Below the pieces are notes generated by a model, which was given only the letters and a program-made list of their open reading frames with translations, made no database searches and was not told the DNA's origin. The position numbers and the translations under genes were made by a program. DNA of 64,000 nt, from NCBI GenBank assembly GCA_003255025.1, contig QANY01002976.1, positions 2,774,615 to 2,838,614 on the forward strand. The letters are read 5' to 3'. The stretch is from Datisca glomerata. Its lineage: Eukaryota > Streptophyta > Magnoliopsida > Cucurbitales > Datiscaceae. This document shows positions 34,947 to 46,602 of this stretch, in pieces; positions within the stretch are counted from its first letter, which is position 1, and each line of letters opens with the position of its first letter.

Positions 34947-37900
34947 ATGGACGAGCAAGAAAGTGAGCAATCATGAGAGGAAATGAAGGAAGAGATTAGG
35001 GAGCTAAAAGAGCAAATGGTTAAAGTCCTCGAACACCTCGCCGCAGGTAAGGGAAATGCCTATTTTGAAAATCCGTAAGTGGCTCAATCATCACAAAATC
35101 AACTCCTAAACGATACTCCACTTTACCCTCCTGGGTTCACTCCAACCTATCAACGTCATCCGGTTGACCAGTTTCAGCATGCTTCACCACCAATAAATAT
35201 CCAGCATCATCCATTTCCAAATGTCTAGGAAACAATGTAGACAAGGAAAACTGAAACTGCAATGGTACAACTCATCTGCAATGGCATGTGGTCACAACCA
35301 AGCTTTCACTCCACAAGGCGAACTCGCTAATGAGCCAATCATCATAAATGATGTTGACGACCCAAAGATGCAGAAGCCTATTACCAAGCCAAGTGACGAC
35401 CCACAATCGAAAGATAAATTGGACTTTTTGGAGGAGAGATTACGTGCTATTGAAGGATCTGATGTATACGGTACCATTGATGCCACCCAATTATGTTTGG
35501 TCCCTGATGTGAACATCCCACATAAATTCAAACTACCTGAGTTTGGAAAATATGATGGTAGTGCGTGCCCCAAAAGTCACCTTATTATGTACTGCAGAAA
35601 AATGGTTGCTTGTGTAAATGATGATAAGCTATTGATTCATTTCTTTCAAGATAGCCTGATGGGAGCCGCATCTCGTTGGTATATCCAATTGGATAACCAA
35701 CATATTCAGAGGTGGAAAGATCTAGCAGATGCTTTTTTAAGACAATATAAGTACAACATAGACATAGCCCCTGATCGTTTGGACTTACAAAGGATGGAGA
35801 TAAGGCCCACAGAAAGTACACCCCCCATTGTCAGACAAGAAGATGGCTGGAATGTTTATTAACACCTTGAGACCTCCATTCTATGACAGGATGATTGGGA
35901 ACGCTTCAAATAACTTCTCTGACATCATAGTGATCAGTGAAAGGATTGAGTACGGGATAAAGATGGAAGAATTTTGAAAATCGTATCAGATACATCATCA
36001 GTAAAAAAAGGGGCCTCCATTGAAGCGAAAAGAAGGGGATGTACAGATGATCAATTCTGGGTACCCATCACAAGCTGTGAACCCGGGATTAGGATTTCCA
36101 AAGTATAGTGAGGGGCGCAAATCTGTGACATCATATGTGGCAAATACCTCACAAATTGTGTACAATTATCATTCTCAACAATCAGCATTTCAAAATAACC
36201 CGAGACCGGGTTTCAGACCACCGAATCACCAGCAAAATGTTGGCCAGGCTGATCAGCCTCTGAGGGGAAATAGAAATAATCAACGTTTCATCCAATATGA
36301 TCCAATCCCCATGTCATATACAGAACTCTTACCTCAATTGATACGGAATAATCAATTGGTGTCAATTCCTTATGAACCTCTACAACCACCATACCCAAGG
36401 TGGTATGATTCGACTGCTCGCTGTGAATATGATGCTGGGGCAGTGGGACATTCGACTGAGAATGGCACGGCATTAAAAGGTAGAGTACAGGCACTGATCA
36501 AGGCTGGATGGTTGAATTTCAAAAAGGCTAATAGGAATCCAGATATCAATTCCAACCCTCTACCAAATCATGGGAATCCTGCCGTGAATGCAATTGAGGA
36601 ATATTTTTCATATGGAAAGAGGGATGTTGAAGATGTGAGCACATCAATGGAAACACTTTTCCATCTTCTTTCTAAAGCAGGATACACCTAACGAACACGC
36701 TCAGAGGATGAGGGCATTTCTAGGAAGCCTATGCATGACCTCGATTGTTTGTTTCATAAAAATGTGACGGGGCATACAATTGAGGAATGTGCTGATTTTA
36801 AAAGGGAAGTGCAAAAGTTGTTGGATGCAAAGATACTTACAATAAGTCATAAAGGAGAAAGGGAATACCAGGAATATGACTCTTTAGTCCTCATGATAAC
36901 TAAAGAATCATCTGAAGTTAATGTTGAAATGTCGTCCTATATCCAAAACCTCTCACAATACATTACGAGGAAAAGTCAACTCACACCACTACGTCTTATG
37001 CTCCGATGCCTATCACCATTCAAATACTGGGTGCGTTCGCTTACAAAGATTCAAGAGCAGTACCATGGACGTACGGATATGAGGTTATTACAAGCGGTAA
37101 CGATAAAACTCAAGAGCCAAATCTTTTTGACCTCGATCTTCTCATAACTAATATTTCAGGAGTAGGTGGGATGACAAGGAGTGGTAGATGCTACACACCA
37201 GAAGTTTTGAAAACGGATAAGATCGATGAGTTTGAAAGGAAAAGGAAAGGGAAGGGCAAAAAAAGTGACAATGGTAATGAATTCCATAGAGAAATGCATG
37301 GTGGCAAAGTGATAGACCCAGATATAATAAGAGGTATGGAGAAAGAAAAAGTAGTGTCTGAAGAAGAAGTATGTGAATTTTTTAAGCTCATCAAGCAAAG
37401 CGAGTATAAGGTGATTGAACAACTTAATCGCTTACATGCCCGCATATCTTTACTGTCACTCTTCCTGAAATCTGAACCACATCGCCAAGCATTATTGAAG
37501 GTTTTGAATCAAGCATATGTCTGTCATGACACTACGGTAGAGAAGTTGAGTGGAATTGTGAGAAATATTACCGCACCAAATTTTATCACTTTCACAGATG
37601 ATGAAATCCCTACTGATGGTACCGGACACACAAGACCTCTACATATATCCATGAAATGTGGGGATTATGTTGTCGTAAAAGTATTGATTGATAATTACTC
37701 ATCTCTAAATGTAATGCCAAGATCCACACTAGCAAAACTTTCAGTGGACGCAACACATATGCGACCGAGCATGATGATAGTAAAAGCATTCGACGGTACC
37801 CGAAGAGAAGTAGTCGGAGACATAGAGATACAAATTCGAATTGGGCCATGCCTATTCACTATTTTTTTCCAAGTGATGGACATAAATCCAGCATACAGTT

Positions 37901-38550
37901 TTCTTTTAGGTTGACCATGGATTCACTCTGTCGGGGTAGTACCATCTTCATTACATCAGAAGCTGAAATTTATAATGGATCATAAACTCATTTGTATATA
38001 TGGGGAAGAAGATTTATTGGTATCTAAGCCGGCTACCATACCGTATGTTGAGGCGGCAGAAGAAGTATTGGAGTACTTATTTTGATCATTTGAGATTCCG
38101 AACACTACATTTGTTGCTAGTAGGAAACTCACTCCAACATCAAGCCTATCAAAAGCATCTCAGATGGTGGCAAAGTTGATGATAAAAGGGGGATACAAGC
38201 CAGGCAAAGGACTCGAGGGTAAGCATCAAGGCATAAATAAGTTAATCGAGATGGGACAAGAATGAAAAGATGATTGCTAGGCTCGAAAATAGGGAATTTG
38301 ATATGGAAATGGCGATCATACCCCATATTTCTAAATCTTTTAAAAGTGGGGGAATTTCATTCGAAGAACCGGTTATAGTAGAGTAGTACAACCTTGAAGA
38401 TGATATCGTCGAGCTTTCAATATCCGCAATCTTGGGAAAATCATCAAGTGCAAGTGCAGATGACTTGGTTTCTCGATACGATTCAGATCATGAACTTAAC
38501 AATTGGGACATCACGGAGCTACCAGTGCTTCTCGAGAATTTTCAAGAGTG
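34947..38550 (+). pseudogene. Ogre-D gag-protease with G-patch-like segment
   Basis: The frame starts MDEQESEQ at 34,947. It runs through a charged helix, a Pro-rich linker, the capsid core (35,400-35,760), FINTLRPPFYDRM and RYEYDAGAVGHSTENG-type text near 36,420. In the last of these the zinc-knuckle His is Asp and the last Cys is Gly. A second small Cys motif, HDLDCLFHKNVTGHTIEEC, lies at 36,731. The protease core is GDYVVVKVLIDNYSSLNVMP (37,660-37,720), with DNYS for the usual DNGS. The GYKPGKGLEGKHQGI G-patch-like block is near 38,200. Stops at 34,974 (CGA to TGA) and 35,076 (CAA to TAA), plus frameshifts near 35,225, 35,820, 35,970, 37,000 and 38,265, make it inactive. Confidence 0.87.
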
Positions 38551-38819
38551 ATGTGTTCATTCTAAAATTCCAATGATTCTACCCAATGCCTTAGGAATTT
38601 CATTGTTATGGGCCTATGTTCTCATCTATTTCATGTTATCTCTTTGAATGAAAATCTAAAAACTTGTTTCGTCTCCTTTTGCTAATGATAAATATAATTC
38701 CAGTTCTTTTTTCTTCCTTTTATGTCTACTTTTTCTGTTTCTGAAATGTTGTTCATACTCATGCATTGTTTATTTATTTTTTTTCTCTCGCCTTCCTTTC
38801 ATCGAATAATCCGATACAG
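38551..38819 (+). other. Ogre-D probable pro/RT intron
   Basis: Coding similarity stops after the LLENFQE block at about 38,550. A T-rich stretch (38,700-38,810) then leads into GATACAG at 38,813-38,819, followed by the RT exon beginning with a FENGDFKNKS block. The Ogre-B copy has the same layout and a CAG at the equivalent place. This fits the known Ogre intron. The donor site is not resolved; GT dinucleotides occur at about 38,551-38,605. Confidence 0.55.
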
Positions 38820-41800
38820 GTTCGAGAACGGTGATTTTAAAAACAAGAGCATAAGCAATAACTTTGACAATCTCATTCTTAGAGTAGAGTCATATGAAAG
38901 TGATGAAGATAATTTCGAACCATATCCGGAAATGTTAAGAATGGTAGATGAGAATGAAAAAATAACTCAACCATATCAGGAGTTAACGGAGGTGATAAAT
39001 TTGGGATTGGAGGGAGAGACAAAAGAGGTCCAAATCGACAATTCTATGACAAGCCAAAGCCGCCGAGAATTAATTGACTTACTCAAAGAGTATATTGATG
39101 TCTTTGCATGGTCTTACCAAGATATGCCAGGTCTAGACACTGATATCATGGTTCATCATTTGCCACTTATGCCCGAAAGTAAACTAGTGCGACAAAAGTT
39201 ACAAAAAATGAAATCAGACTTGCAGGTACAGAGCAAAGAAGAAGTTAAAAAGCAAGTAGATGGGGGTTCTCTAGAAGTAGCAAAATACCCTGGATGGGTT
39301 GCTAACCTAGTCCCAGTGCTAAATAAAAATGGGAAAGTAAGGGTGTGCGTCGATTATAGAGACTTAAATCAGGCAAACCCCAAGGATAATTTTCCATTAC
39401 CCCATATCGATGTCTTAGTAGATAACACCGCAGGATATTCAACCTTCTCTTTCATGGATGGTTTTTCGGGTATAACCAAATCAAAATGGCTCCTGAAGAC
39501 CGTGAAAAGATGACTTTTATAACTTTGTGTGGTACATTTTGTTATAAGGTTATGCCATTTGGTCTGGAAAATGCAGGGGCGACTTACCAGCAGGCAATGG
39601 TAACATAAATCATGTTATGATGTATAAATAAAGTTGAAGTGTACGTTGATGATATGATTGCCCAATCTCGTCAAGGAAAGATCATACGGTCACTCTGCGA
39701 AAACTATTTGGACGGTTGAGAAAGTTCCAGTTAAAGCTTAACCCGACAAAGTGTACATTCGCAACGTCTTCAGGGAAACTACTTGGTTTTGTCGTGAGCA
39801 AGGAAGGAATAAAAGTTGACCCTGACAAGGTTCGAGCCATCATTGATATATCGCCACCTCAAACCCAAAAGGAAGTTAGAGGCTTCTTCGGGAGATTAAA
39901 TTACATAGCCTGGTTCATCTCACATCTAACTGCAACTTATGAACCTATCTTTAAACTTCTCCGCAAAAGTGATACAGAAGGATGGAATGATGATTGTCAA
40001 ATTGGTTTTGAGAAGATCAAGCAATACTTGCAAAATCTGCCTATACTTGTTCCTCCAACTCCAGGGCGTCCACTCATTTTGTATCTTACAGTCATAAAAA
40101 AATCTATGGGTTGCGTACTTGGTCAACATGACACCTCTGGAAGGAAAGAACAAGAAATATATTATTTAAGCAAAAGGTTCACAAATTATGAGGCTAATTA
40201 TTCGATGTTGGAGAAAACATATTGTGCATTAGCCTGGGTTTCTCTTCGATTTAGACAGTACATGTTATACCACACCACTTAGTTAATTTCAAAGATGGAT
40301 CCAATCAAATATATCTTTGAAAAGCCATCAATTTCTTGGCGAATCGCTAAATGACAAATGTTGCTCCGGAATATGATATTATTTTTGTCACGAGAAAGTC
40401 AATAAAAGGAAGTGTACTTGTTGATTATCTTGCAGATCAACTAGTGCAATATTATGAGCCTATGAAATTTTATTTTCGTGATGAGAACATATCAGTCATA
40501 CTAAAAAATGAAGGAGAATCTATAGATCCAGAATTGTGGGCAATGTTATTTGATGGCGCGTCTAATGATGTAGGACATGGAATTGAGGCAATCCTCATAT
40601 CTCCCGAGGGAAAGTTGTTCTCATTCACAACAAAACTATGCTTTGATTGCACAAACAATGTGGCAGAATATGAAACATGTTCTATGGGAATTCAAGCAGC
40701 TTATGATATGAAGATAAGGAAGCTTCGAGTCTACGGAGATTCGTTATTGGTGATACGACAACGGGGAATGGGAAGCTAAAGACTCCAAGTTAGTACCTTA
40801 CAACAAACATGTAACTAAGCTAAGCCGAACTTTTGAAGTGATCTCATTTGACCATATACCCAGAGAGAATAATCAAATTGCAGATGCACTGGAAACTCTA
40901 GCATCCATGTTCACCGCAGACTTTAAGGAAGAAGTGCAACCCATAAAAATTGAGAAGCGAGATTTTCCTACTCACTGTATGAGTATTGAAAAAAAAGCCA
41001 GACACCAGACCGTGGTATTACGACTTCAAGCAGTATATAAAGAATGGAGAATATCCATCCAAAGCTTCTGAGAATGATAAACGCACTATTAGAAGATTGT
41101 CCACGGGTTTCTTTTTGAATGGTGAAATATTCTACAAAAGAAACCATGATATGGTGCTCTTAAGATGTGTTGATGTAAGGGAAGTGAATCAAATCATAGA
41201 GGAAGTTCACGAAGGAATTTATGGAGTTCATGCTAACAAACAAATCTTGAGAGCAGGATATTATTGGTTAACTCTAGAATCTGACTGCATCAAGTACGCC
41301 AAGAAATGTCATAAATGTCAAATTTATGCGGATAAAATTCACGTACCCGCGTCCCCTTTACATGTAATGGCCGCGCCTTGGCCGTTCTCTATGTGGGGCA
41401 TAGACGTCATTGGTCCCATCACACCCAAAGCCTCTAACGGACATCATTTTATTTTGGTCTCTATAGATTATTTTACCAAATGGGTGGAGACAAGTTTTTA
41501 TTCAAGTTTAACTAGAAGTGTGGTTGTTAAGTTTATTAAAAAGGAGATAATTTGTCGATATGGTCTACCTGGAAGGATCATCACAGATAATGGGATAAAT
41601 TTAAATAACAAGATGAAAGAATTATGTGAGCAATTCAAAATTAAGTATCATAATTCATCACCTTATTGTCCGAAAATGAACGGAGCAGTGGAAGCAGCCA
41701 ATAAGAACATAAAAATGATCATAGAGAAGATGATGGGGGTTTATAAGGATTGGCATGAGATGCTCCCGTTTGCACTGCATGGGTACCACACATCAGTCCG

Positions 41801-42242
41801 ACCATCAACTGGGGCAACGTCATTCTCTTTGGTATATGGCATGGAAGCGGTCCTTCCAATTGAGGTGAAAATTTCCTCCCTCAGAGTCTTAATGGAGGTG
41901 AAATTAGAAAAAGCGGAGTGGGTACGAACACGATATGAGCAATTGAATTTCATCGAGGAAAAAAGATTGACTGTATTATGTAGAGGGCAATTATATCAAA
42001 GAAAAATTATGCAAGCATATGACAAAAAATTGCGTCCCCGATGTTTTCTAGAAGGAGACTTGGTGTTTAAAAAGATACTCCCATATCAAAAGGATCACCG
42101 GGGGAAGTGAACCCCAAATTATGAAGGACCTTTCATTGTCAAGAAGGCTTTCTCGGGAGGAGCTCTCATGCTAACAAACATGGATGGAGATGATTTATCG
42201 CACATGGTTAATTCTGATGCAGTCAAGAAGTACTTCGTTTGA
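38820..42242 (+). pseudogene. Ogre-D pol exon: RT, RNase H, aRNase H, integrase
   Basis: RT: VCVDYRDLNQANPKDNFPLP, FMDGFSG, VMPFGLENAGATYQ and catalytic VYVDD near 39,645. RNase H: GCVLGQHDTSGRKEQEIYYL. A second, archaeal-type RNase H follows with DGASNDVGHG, NNVAEYE and YGDSLLVI (40,545-40,750), the Tat/Ogre hallmark. Integrase: HEGIYGVH and CHKC zinc site, then core D (WGIDVIGP), D (ITDNG) and E (GAVEAANKN), and the GPF module after a stop at 42,108. Breaks: one-base loss near 39,469, disrupted sequence near 39,607, TGG to TAG at 40,280, stop near 40,353, frameshift near 40,775, and TGG to TGA at 42,108. The integrase frame from 40,986 to 42,110 is uninterrupted for 374 codons. End at TGA 42,240-42,242. 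Confidence 0.9.
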
Positions 42243-43129
42243 CCACTCTAAGTATGGGAAAAATGAAGTTAGGCGAAAAAAAATGTTTAAGAAGAAAAGC
42301 TGTCTCGAATACTGGAGAAATTCTTACTCCATTTTTTTTCTTTTTCCAAATCATCGTTTGTAAGCATTATTCATCATCAATGAAGAGTCTTTTTTCTTTC
42401 TCAGTTGGCAAATACATATACTTCATCTTCTCTTTATTTTCATTATTTCGTATTCCTCTCAATTCTAAGATGTCATTAATTACTCTTGAAATAACTCAGA
42501 AGCATAAATTTGGTTAGGTGAAAGCTAATTAAAAAAGATAAAAGAAAAGAATAGGAACTAATAAAGGATGCATCATGAGAAAGTTGGTATACACATAACG
42601 AAGGCCAAAGTATGATTGGAGGATTGCAATTAAAGTACAGAAAAGAAGAAAAATGGGGAGAAATTATCCACTTTTTCTTCATCATCGACGTGAAACCAAA
42701 TACTAGGGCACAAACCAATGAATAAGGATGCATCATTTTCTTGAAAGTATGCTCGATACTTCATTGCGAGTCCATGACCTTGGGCCAAGTGATTGATTTG
42801 AAGGGTGAAGGATATGGCGACATTAGTCAACTTTCAAAAATAAAATCATCAAATAATTTTCCCACAAATATTTTCAATCATGCATAACACGCATGCACTC
42901 AAAATCACTACTTTGCGTTTATATTCAATAATTACAATGCATAGACATGCATCATGTTGATCTATTTTGATGCAGTTCAAGTGCATGAATCATTTAAAGA
43001 TATTCTTTTAAAATCCATACATGACTTTTCAACATTTAAAGCATGCATTAGTCTAGCTCTTGCATCATATGAAACTTGTAAATATCAGATCAAATATCAT
43101 TTCAACATCTTTAGTTAAATTGAACCTGA
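42243..43129 (+). other. Ogre-D 3' untranslated region
   Basis: Non-coding and co-linear with 9781-10,667 of Ogre-B in inverse orientation. It contains AT-rich and pyrimidine-rich runs but no conserved frame; short frames here are chance. Confidence 0.7.
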
Positions 43130-43526
43130 ATCGAGTCGAGGTCAAAGTCTGCGTCTATCCAGGTTCGTTTCCTTTCAAATATCTCGTTTAAATTGAACCC
43201 GACTTTGTCGTGGTCGAAGCCCGGTGTCAGCACTTGGTCCATTTCAATTAATATGGTTAAATCGAACTCGCATCGACTCGAGGTCGAAGCCTGGTGTCAG
43301 CGCTTGCTCCATTTCAATTAATATGGTTAAATTGAACCCGCATTGAGTCTAGGTCGAAGCCTGCCAGGTCCGTTTTCCTTTCAAATATCTCCGGTTAAAT
43401 CGAACCCGACTTGGTCGCGGTCGAAGCCGGGTGTTAGAGCCTGGTCCATTTCAATTAATATGGTTAAATCGAACCCGAATAGAGTCGAGGTTCGATTTAA
43501 CCGGGTGTTAGAGCCTGGTCCAAATG
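43130..43526 (+). repeat. Ogre-D tandem repeats, truncated array
   Basis: Roughly 68-bp units start with TTAAATCGAACCCG and contain GTCGAAGCCTGGTGTCAG and CCATTTCAATTAATATGG. About five units are visible, again of two alternating types. The last unit is scrambled: it contains an inverted GGTTCGATTTAACC piece and then stops at about 43,526. No polypurine tract or 3' LTR follows, so the element is truncated here. Confidence 0.8.
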
Positions 43527-44839
43527 TTTTCATAGAAAACTTATTGACCCTTATCACATGCTAGAGACTCTAGATTTCTTCATAGTAAACTCATCATCAT
43601 CATCTGCGTATAAAAATATACTTAGTAAGTAAAATTGTACATACATAACATCACAACAATCGGCATCATATATAGTATTAATCATTCATTTAGAAACTTT
43701 AAATCTTTCTTACAGAGATTTCATTCGCCAACTTACATTAGAGATTGCTACCACACCTAGATCAGAACAGAGATTACCCGTCGATAATTGTTAGCTTTTC
43801 AAATATGTACAAGTGACCTGCCATGAGTACCACTCTGCACCATGAAAGAGGTGGAACCAGAAATTTTTAATAATATTTTCCAAGTCTAACCAGAACATAT
43901 AAAGAGACCCTCTCTCGAAGGATAAGGTAAACAAAGACTCAAATGACAAGGAAAACATAGCAGAATGGTGGGTATATGACTCTAATTGCATAAAGCGTTT
44001 TCGTTACATTTGCATGCTATATTCTTTCTTATCTTATAAAATATATCCATTCAAAATTCCAGGTTTACACATCACAAGATAAACAGTAATTATATTGAAA
44101 GAGGCATCACAAAATCATAAATCATCAGAGAAAATGAACATAGTTTATTCTTAAATTTTTAGACATACATACACACAATTATATTTGTAAAGTTTCACTT
44201 ACCTGATTGCCTGATAGGAAAAATATGAGGAACAAAGTTTCTTGAAATAAAGTAATATTATGCTCCTCATAATGATTGTAATTGGCATACAATTATTATT
44301 TGAAAACTAAAGCTATAACACACCGTCGGGTAAAACCATCACAACTACTTTTTAGTTAAGACAATAGATTTTTGAAAAAAGTGTTTCAATATTTTAAACT
44401 TGCCCAAAAATTCTAAAATAACATATAGGATTGTCCGAGACATACTCAACAAATTACAGTAAAATTCATGGACTAAACTAATTAAATTTTGACAAGACAA
44501 TAACCTAAACTCAAATACTATCAGTCTATCTTTTTCAGTACACCAGCAAATTCTAAAAATTATTAACAAATACATATATCTCATAATATCCTAATTTTCA
44601 TATACTAATAACATCAACATGCTAAGAATACTCTATAAAGTTTTCATATTAAAATATCAATGTTTAAGTTCTGAAAAATCATTTTGTTTCCATAGTTTAC
44701 AGTGTAAATCTGAAAATTCCAATTTTGTGAAAAAACTTAATGTTCCTATTATCAAATAATCTCTCACTCAAAATCTTTCAAAATACATATGAGGTTTTCA
44801 TGGTTAAGTTTTGTACAAATAGTGAATAGAACCAAAGTT

Positions 44840-45470
44840 TCAATTCAGCAATATTGTCAAACCAAACTGGTTGTGAAAAAGAACCCAACTTAACCAAAAG
44901 TTTCGGTTCGGTTCGATTCAGTTCTTTGATTTGGTAATAGTAATTAAAAATATATATTTTTTAAAAATTTCAAAGGAAATTACTAAAAAAATAATATAAA
45001 ACTAATGTTTTGGTTCGGTTTTATTCAGTTTATGAAATCACATAATTAAAAATAAAAAATAATAAAAAACTAAATTTTTTTGTTCTATTCGATCAAAAAC
45101 TGTCAAAATTTAGAACCGAACCAAAACTTTAATTTTTAATTCTATTGNTTTGATTTGGTAACAGTAATTAAAAATATATATTTTTAAAAAATTTCAAAGG
45201 AAATTATTTAAAAAATAATATAAAACTAATGTTTTGGTTCGGTTTTATTCAGTTTATGAAATCACATAATTAAAAATAAAAAATAATAAAAAACTAAATT
45301 TTTTTGTTCTATTCGATCAAAAACTGTCAAAATTTAGAACCGAACCAAAACTTTAATTTTTAATTCTATTGAATCAAAGCGAGCTGAATCTCTCTAAAGA
45401 ACCAACCAAATCGATCATTTTTAGTTCGGTTCAATGCAAAAAAATTCACCCCATGAACACTCATATTTTG
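44840..45470. mobile_element. Possible non-autonomous element rich in GGTTCGGTT
   Basis: The region has the AACCGAACC / GGTTCGGTT composition common in plant non-autonomous elements. Its right end, read in reverse, starts TGAGTGTTCATGGGGTG, like hAT-type MITE ends. A clear matching left end and target duplication were not found. It contains a 220-bp tandem duplication. Confidence 0.35.
44930..45372. repeat. Direct tandem duplication of about 222 bp
   Basis: Copies at about 44,930-45,148 and 45,153-45,372 are nearly identical, from TTGGTAATAGTAATTAAAA through TTTTTAATTCTATTG. A single n at 45,149 sits exactly at the junction. The near identity contrasts with the age of the surrounding repeats. 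Confidence 0.85.
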
Positions 45471-45794
45471 AGTTTACAAATAAATTTAATTAGGAAAAAA
45501 TTACAAAGTTGTTTATTTTTAACCTAAAGTTTTCTAATCTCTTCTACAAAGTCATCCCAATAAAGGTTAATATTTCTAAAAAAAACTATAACTCAAAACT
45601 TACCTGATTCTAGACTTGAAATAAATAGGTTTTAAACCTTTGCCACAATCACCAAAGATGAAGAAAAAGGTTCTCCATTTTCGTTAGCTAGGGTTTTTCG
45701 ATGGAGGAAGAGGAGAGAGAATGAGATAATGAGGGAGTGAGAGTGTCGAATATTAAATCAATAAGGAGAATAAAAACTCGTGTCCTCTCTTCCA

Positions 45795-46105
45795 ACCCTT
45801 TTTCCTTTAATATTGATCTCCCTATGTATAGTAACATTTATTATCAACCAAATGGGAGGGAGTATGGCCAGTCAATGAGAGGAGCAAAAAGGAAAATATT
45901 AAATCTTTTAACTTTCTTACCTCCTTTATTCCATAATATCCTACGACCTTTCATTTAATATAGATCTATCTATATATAGTAACACATATTATCAACAAAT
46001 GGGGAGGGAGTATGGCAGGTCAAGAGGAGGAGCAAAAAGGAAAGTTTCAATGTTTCAATTATCTTACCTCCTTTATTTCATAATATCCTAAAGTCTTTCC
46101 TCAAT
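45795..46105. repeat. Degenerate tandem duplication of about 150 bp
   Basis: Two copies (about 45,805-45,950 and 45,951-46,100) share GTATAGTAACA..TATTATCAAC, GGGAGGGAGTATGG and CTTACCTCCTTTATT blocks with about 15-20% differences. They lie next to the Tekay LTR start and may be promoter-region repeats of that LTR. Confidence 0.65.
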
Positions 46106-46602
46106 ATAGCCTTCTCCCTAAGTATGGAAAAAAGAAATAACACAATATCAAGGAACAATAAGCTGTAGCCGGGGGAGTAGAGAGAATAAAATTCAATTAT
46201 TTATTTTCTAAAATAAATATCAACTTCCTATTTTTGCAAAAGGACTTTTATTTTCAAATTTTAAATTCTTGACCGGTCTTTATTCCTTCCCTAAAAGTTT
46301 TGGGCTTCATTTAAAAATAAAAGTATTCAAAGGTTTAGATTCCAAAACACAAATGATTAAGTGATATTAGTAGAAAACTCTTATGTGTCACGTGCTACAT
46401 AATGCACATGTTTACTAAGTTGGTAATTTATAATTACCACATAATATTTGTGACTTATACTTACTAAAATATGGAACGTCACATGATAGTAAAGGGGTGC
46501 ATATACTATACATCAATTTCACAGCTAAAGAAATAAACGTGATTAAAGTAGAAATCACCCTTACATCCATTATAGTATTAGTCGAAAATAGTGGGTCTTA
46601 CA

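Larger units (their letters stand above)
43527..46602 (-). repeat. Probable Tekay-type 5' LTR and flank (only 46,128-46,602 proven)
   Basis: The part 46,128-46,602 matches the LTR at 27,128-27,624. On the minus strand it starts TGTAAGACCCACTAT at 46,602. The rest, read on the minus strand, looks like LTR or leader sequence: a CCCTAGCTAACGAAAATGG block near 45,690 and CAGGTAAGTTTTGAG near 45,600. Tekay elements often have LTRs of several kilobases, so I infer that this whole stretch is LTR-derived, with insertions. No coding frame is recognisable. The flank 46,603-46,607 (aatac) borders copia-E, so the Tekay element probably inserted there. Confidence 0.45.

Noticed and set aside
46240..46600. 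Independent repeat family shared by 27,128 and 46,128
   Set aside because: The shared block starts TG, follows a polypurine tract and a chromovirus pol at the left copy, so it is LTR sequence of that element and not a separate repeat.
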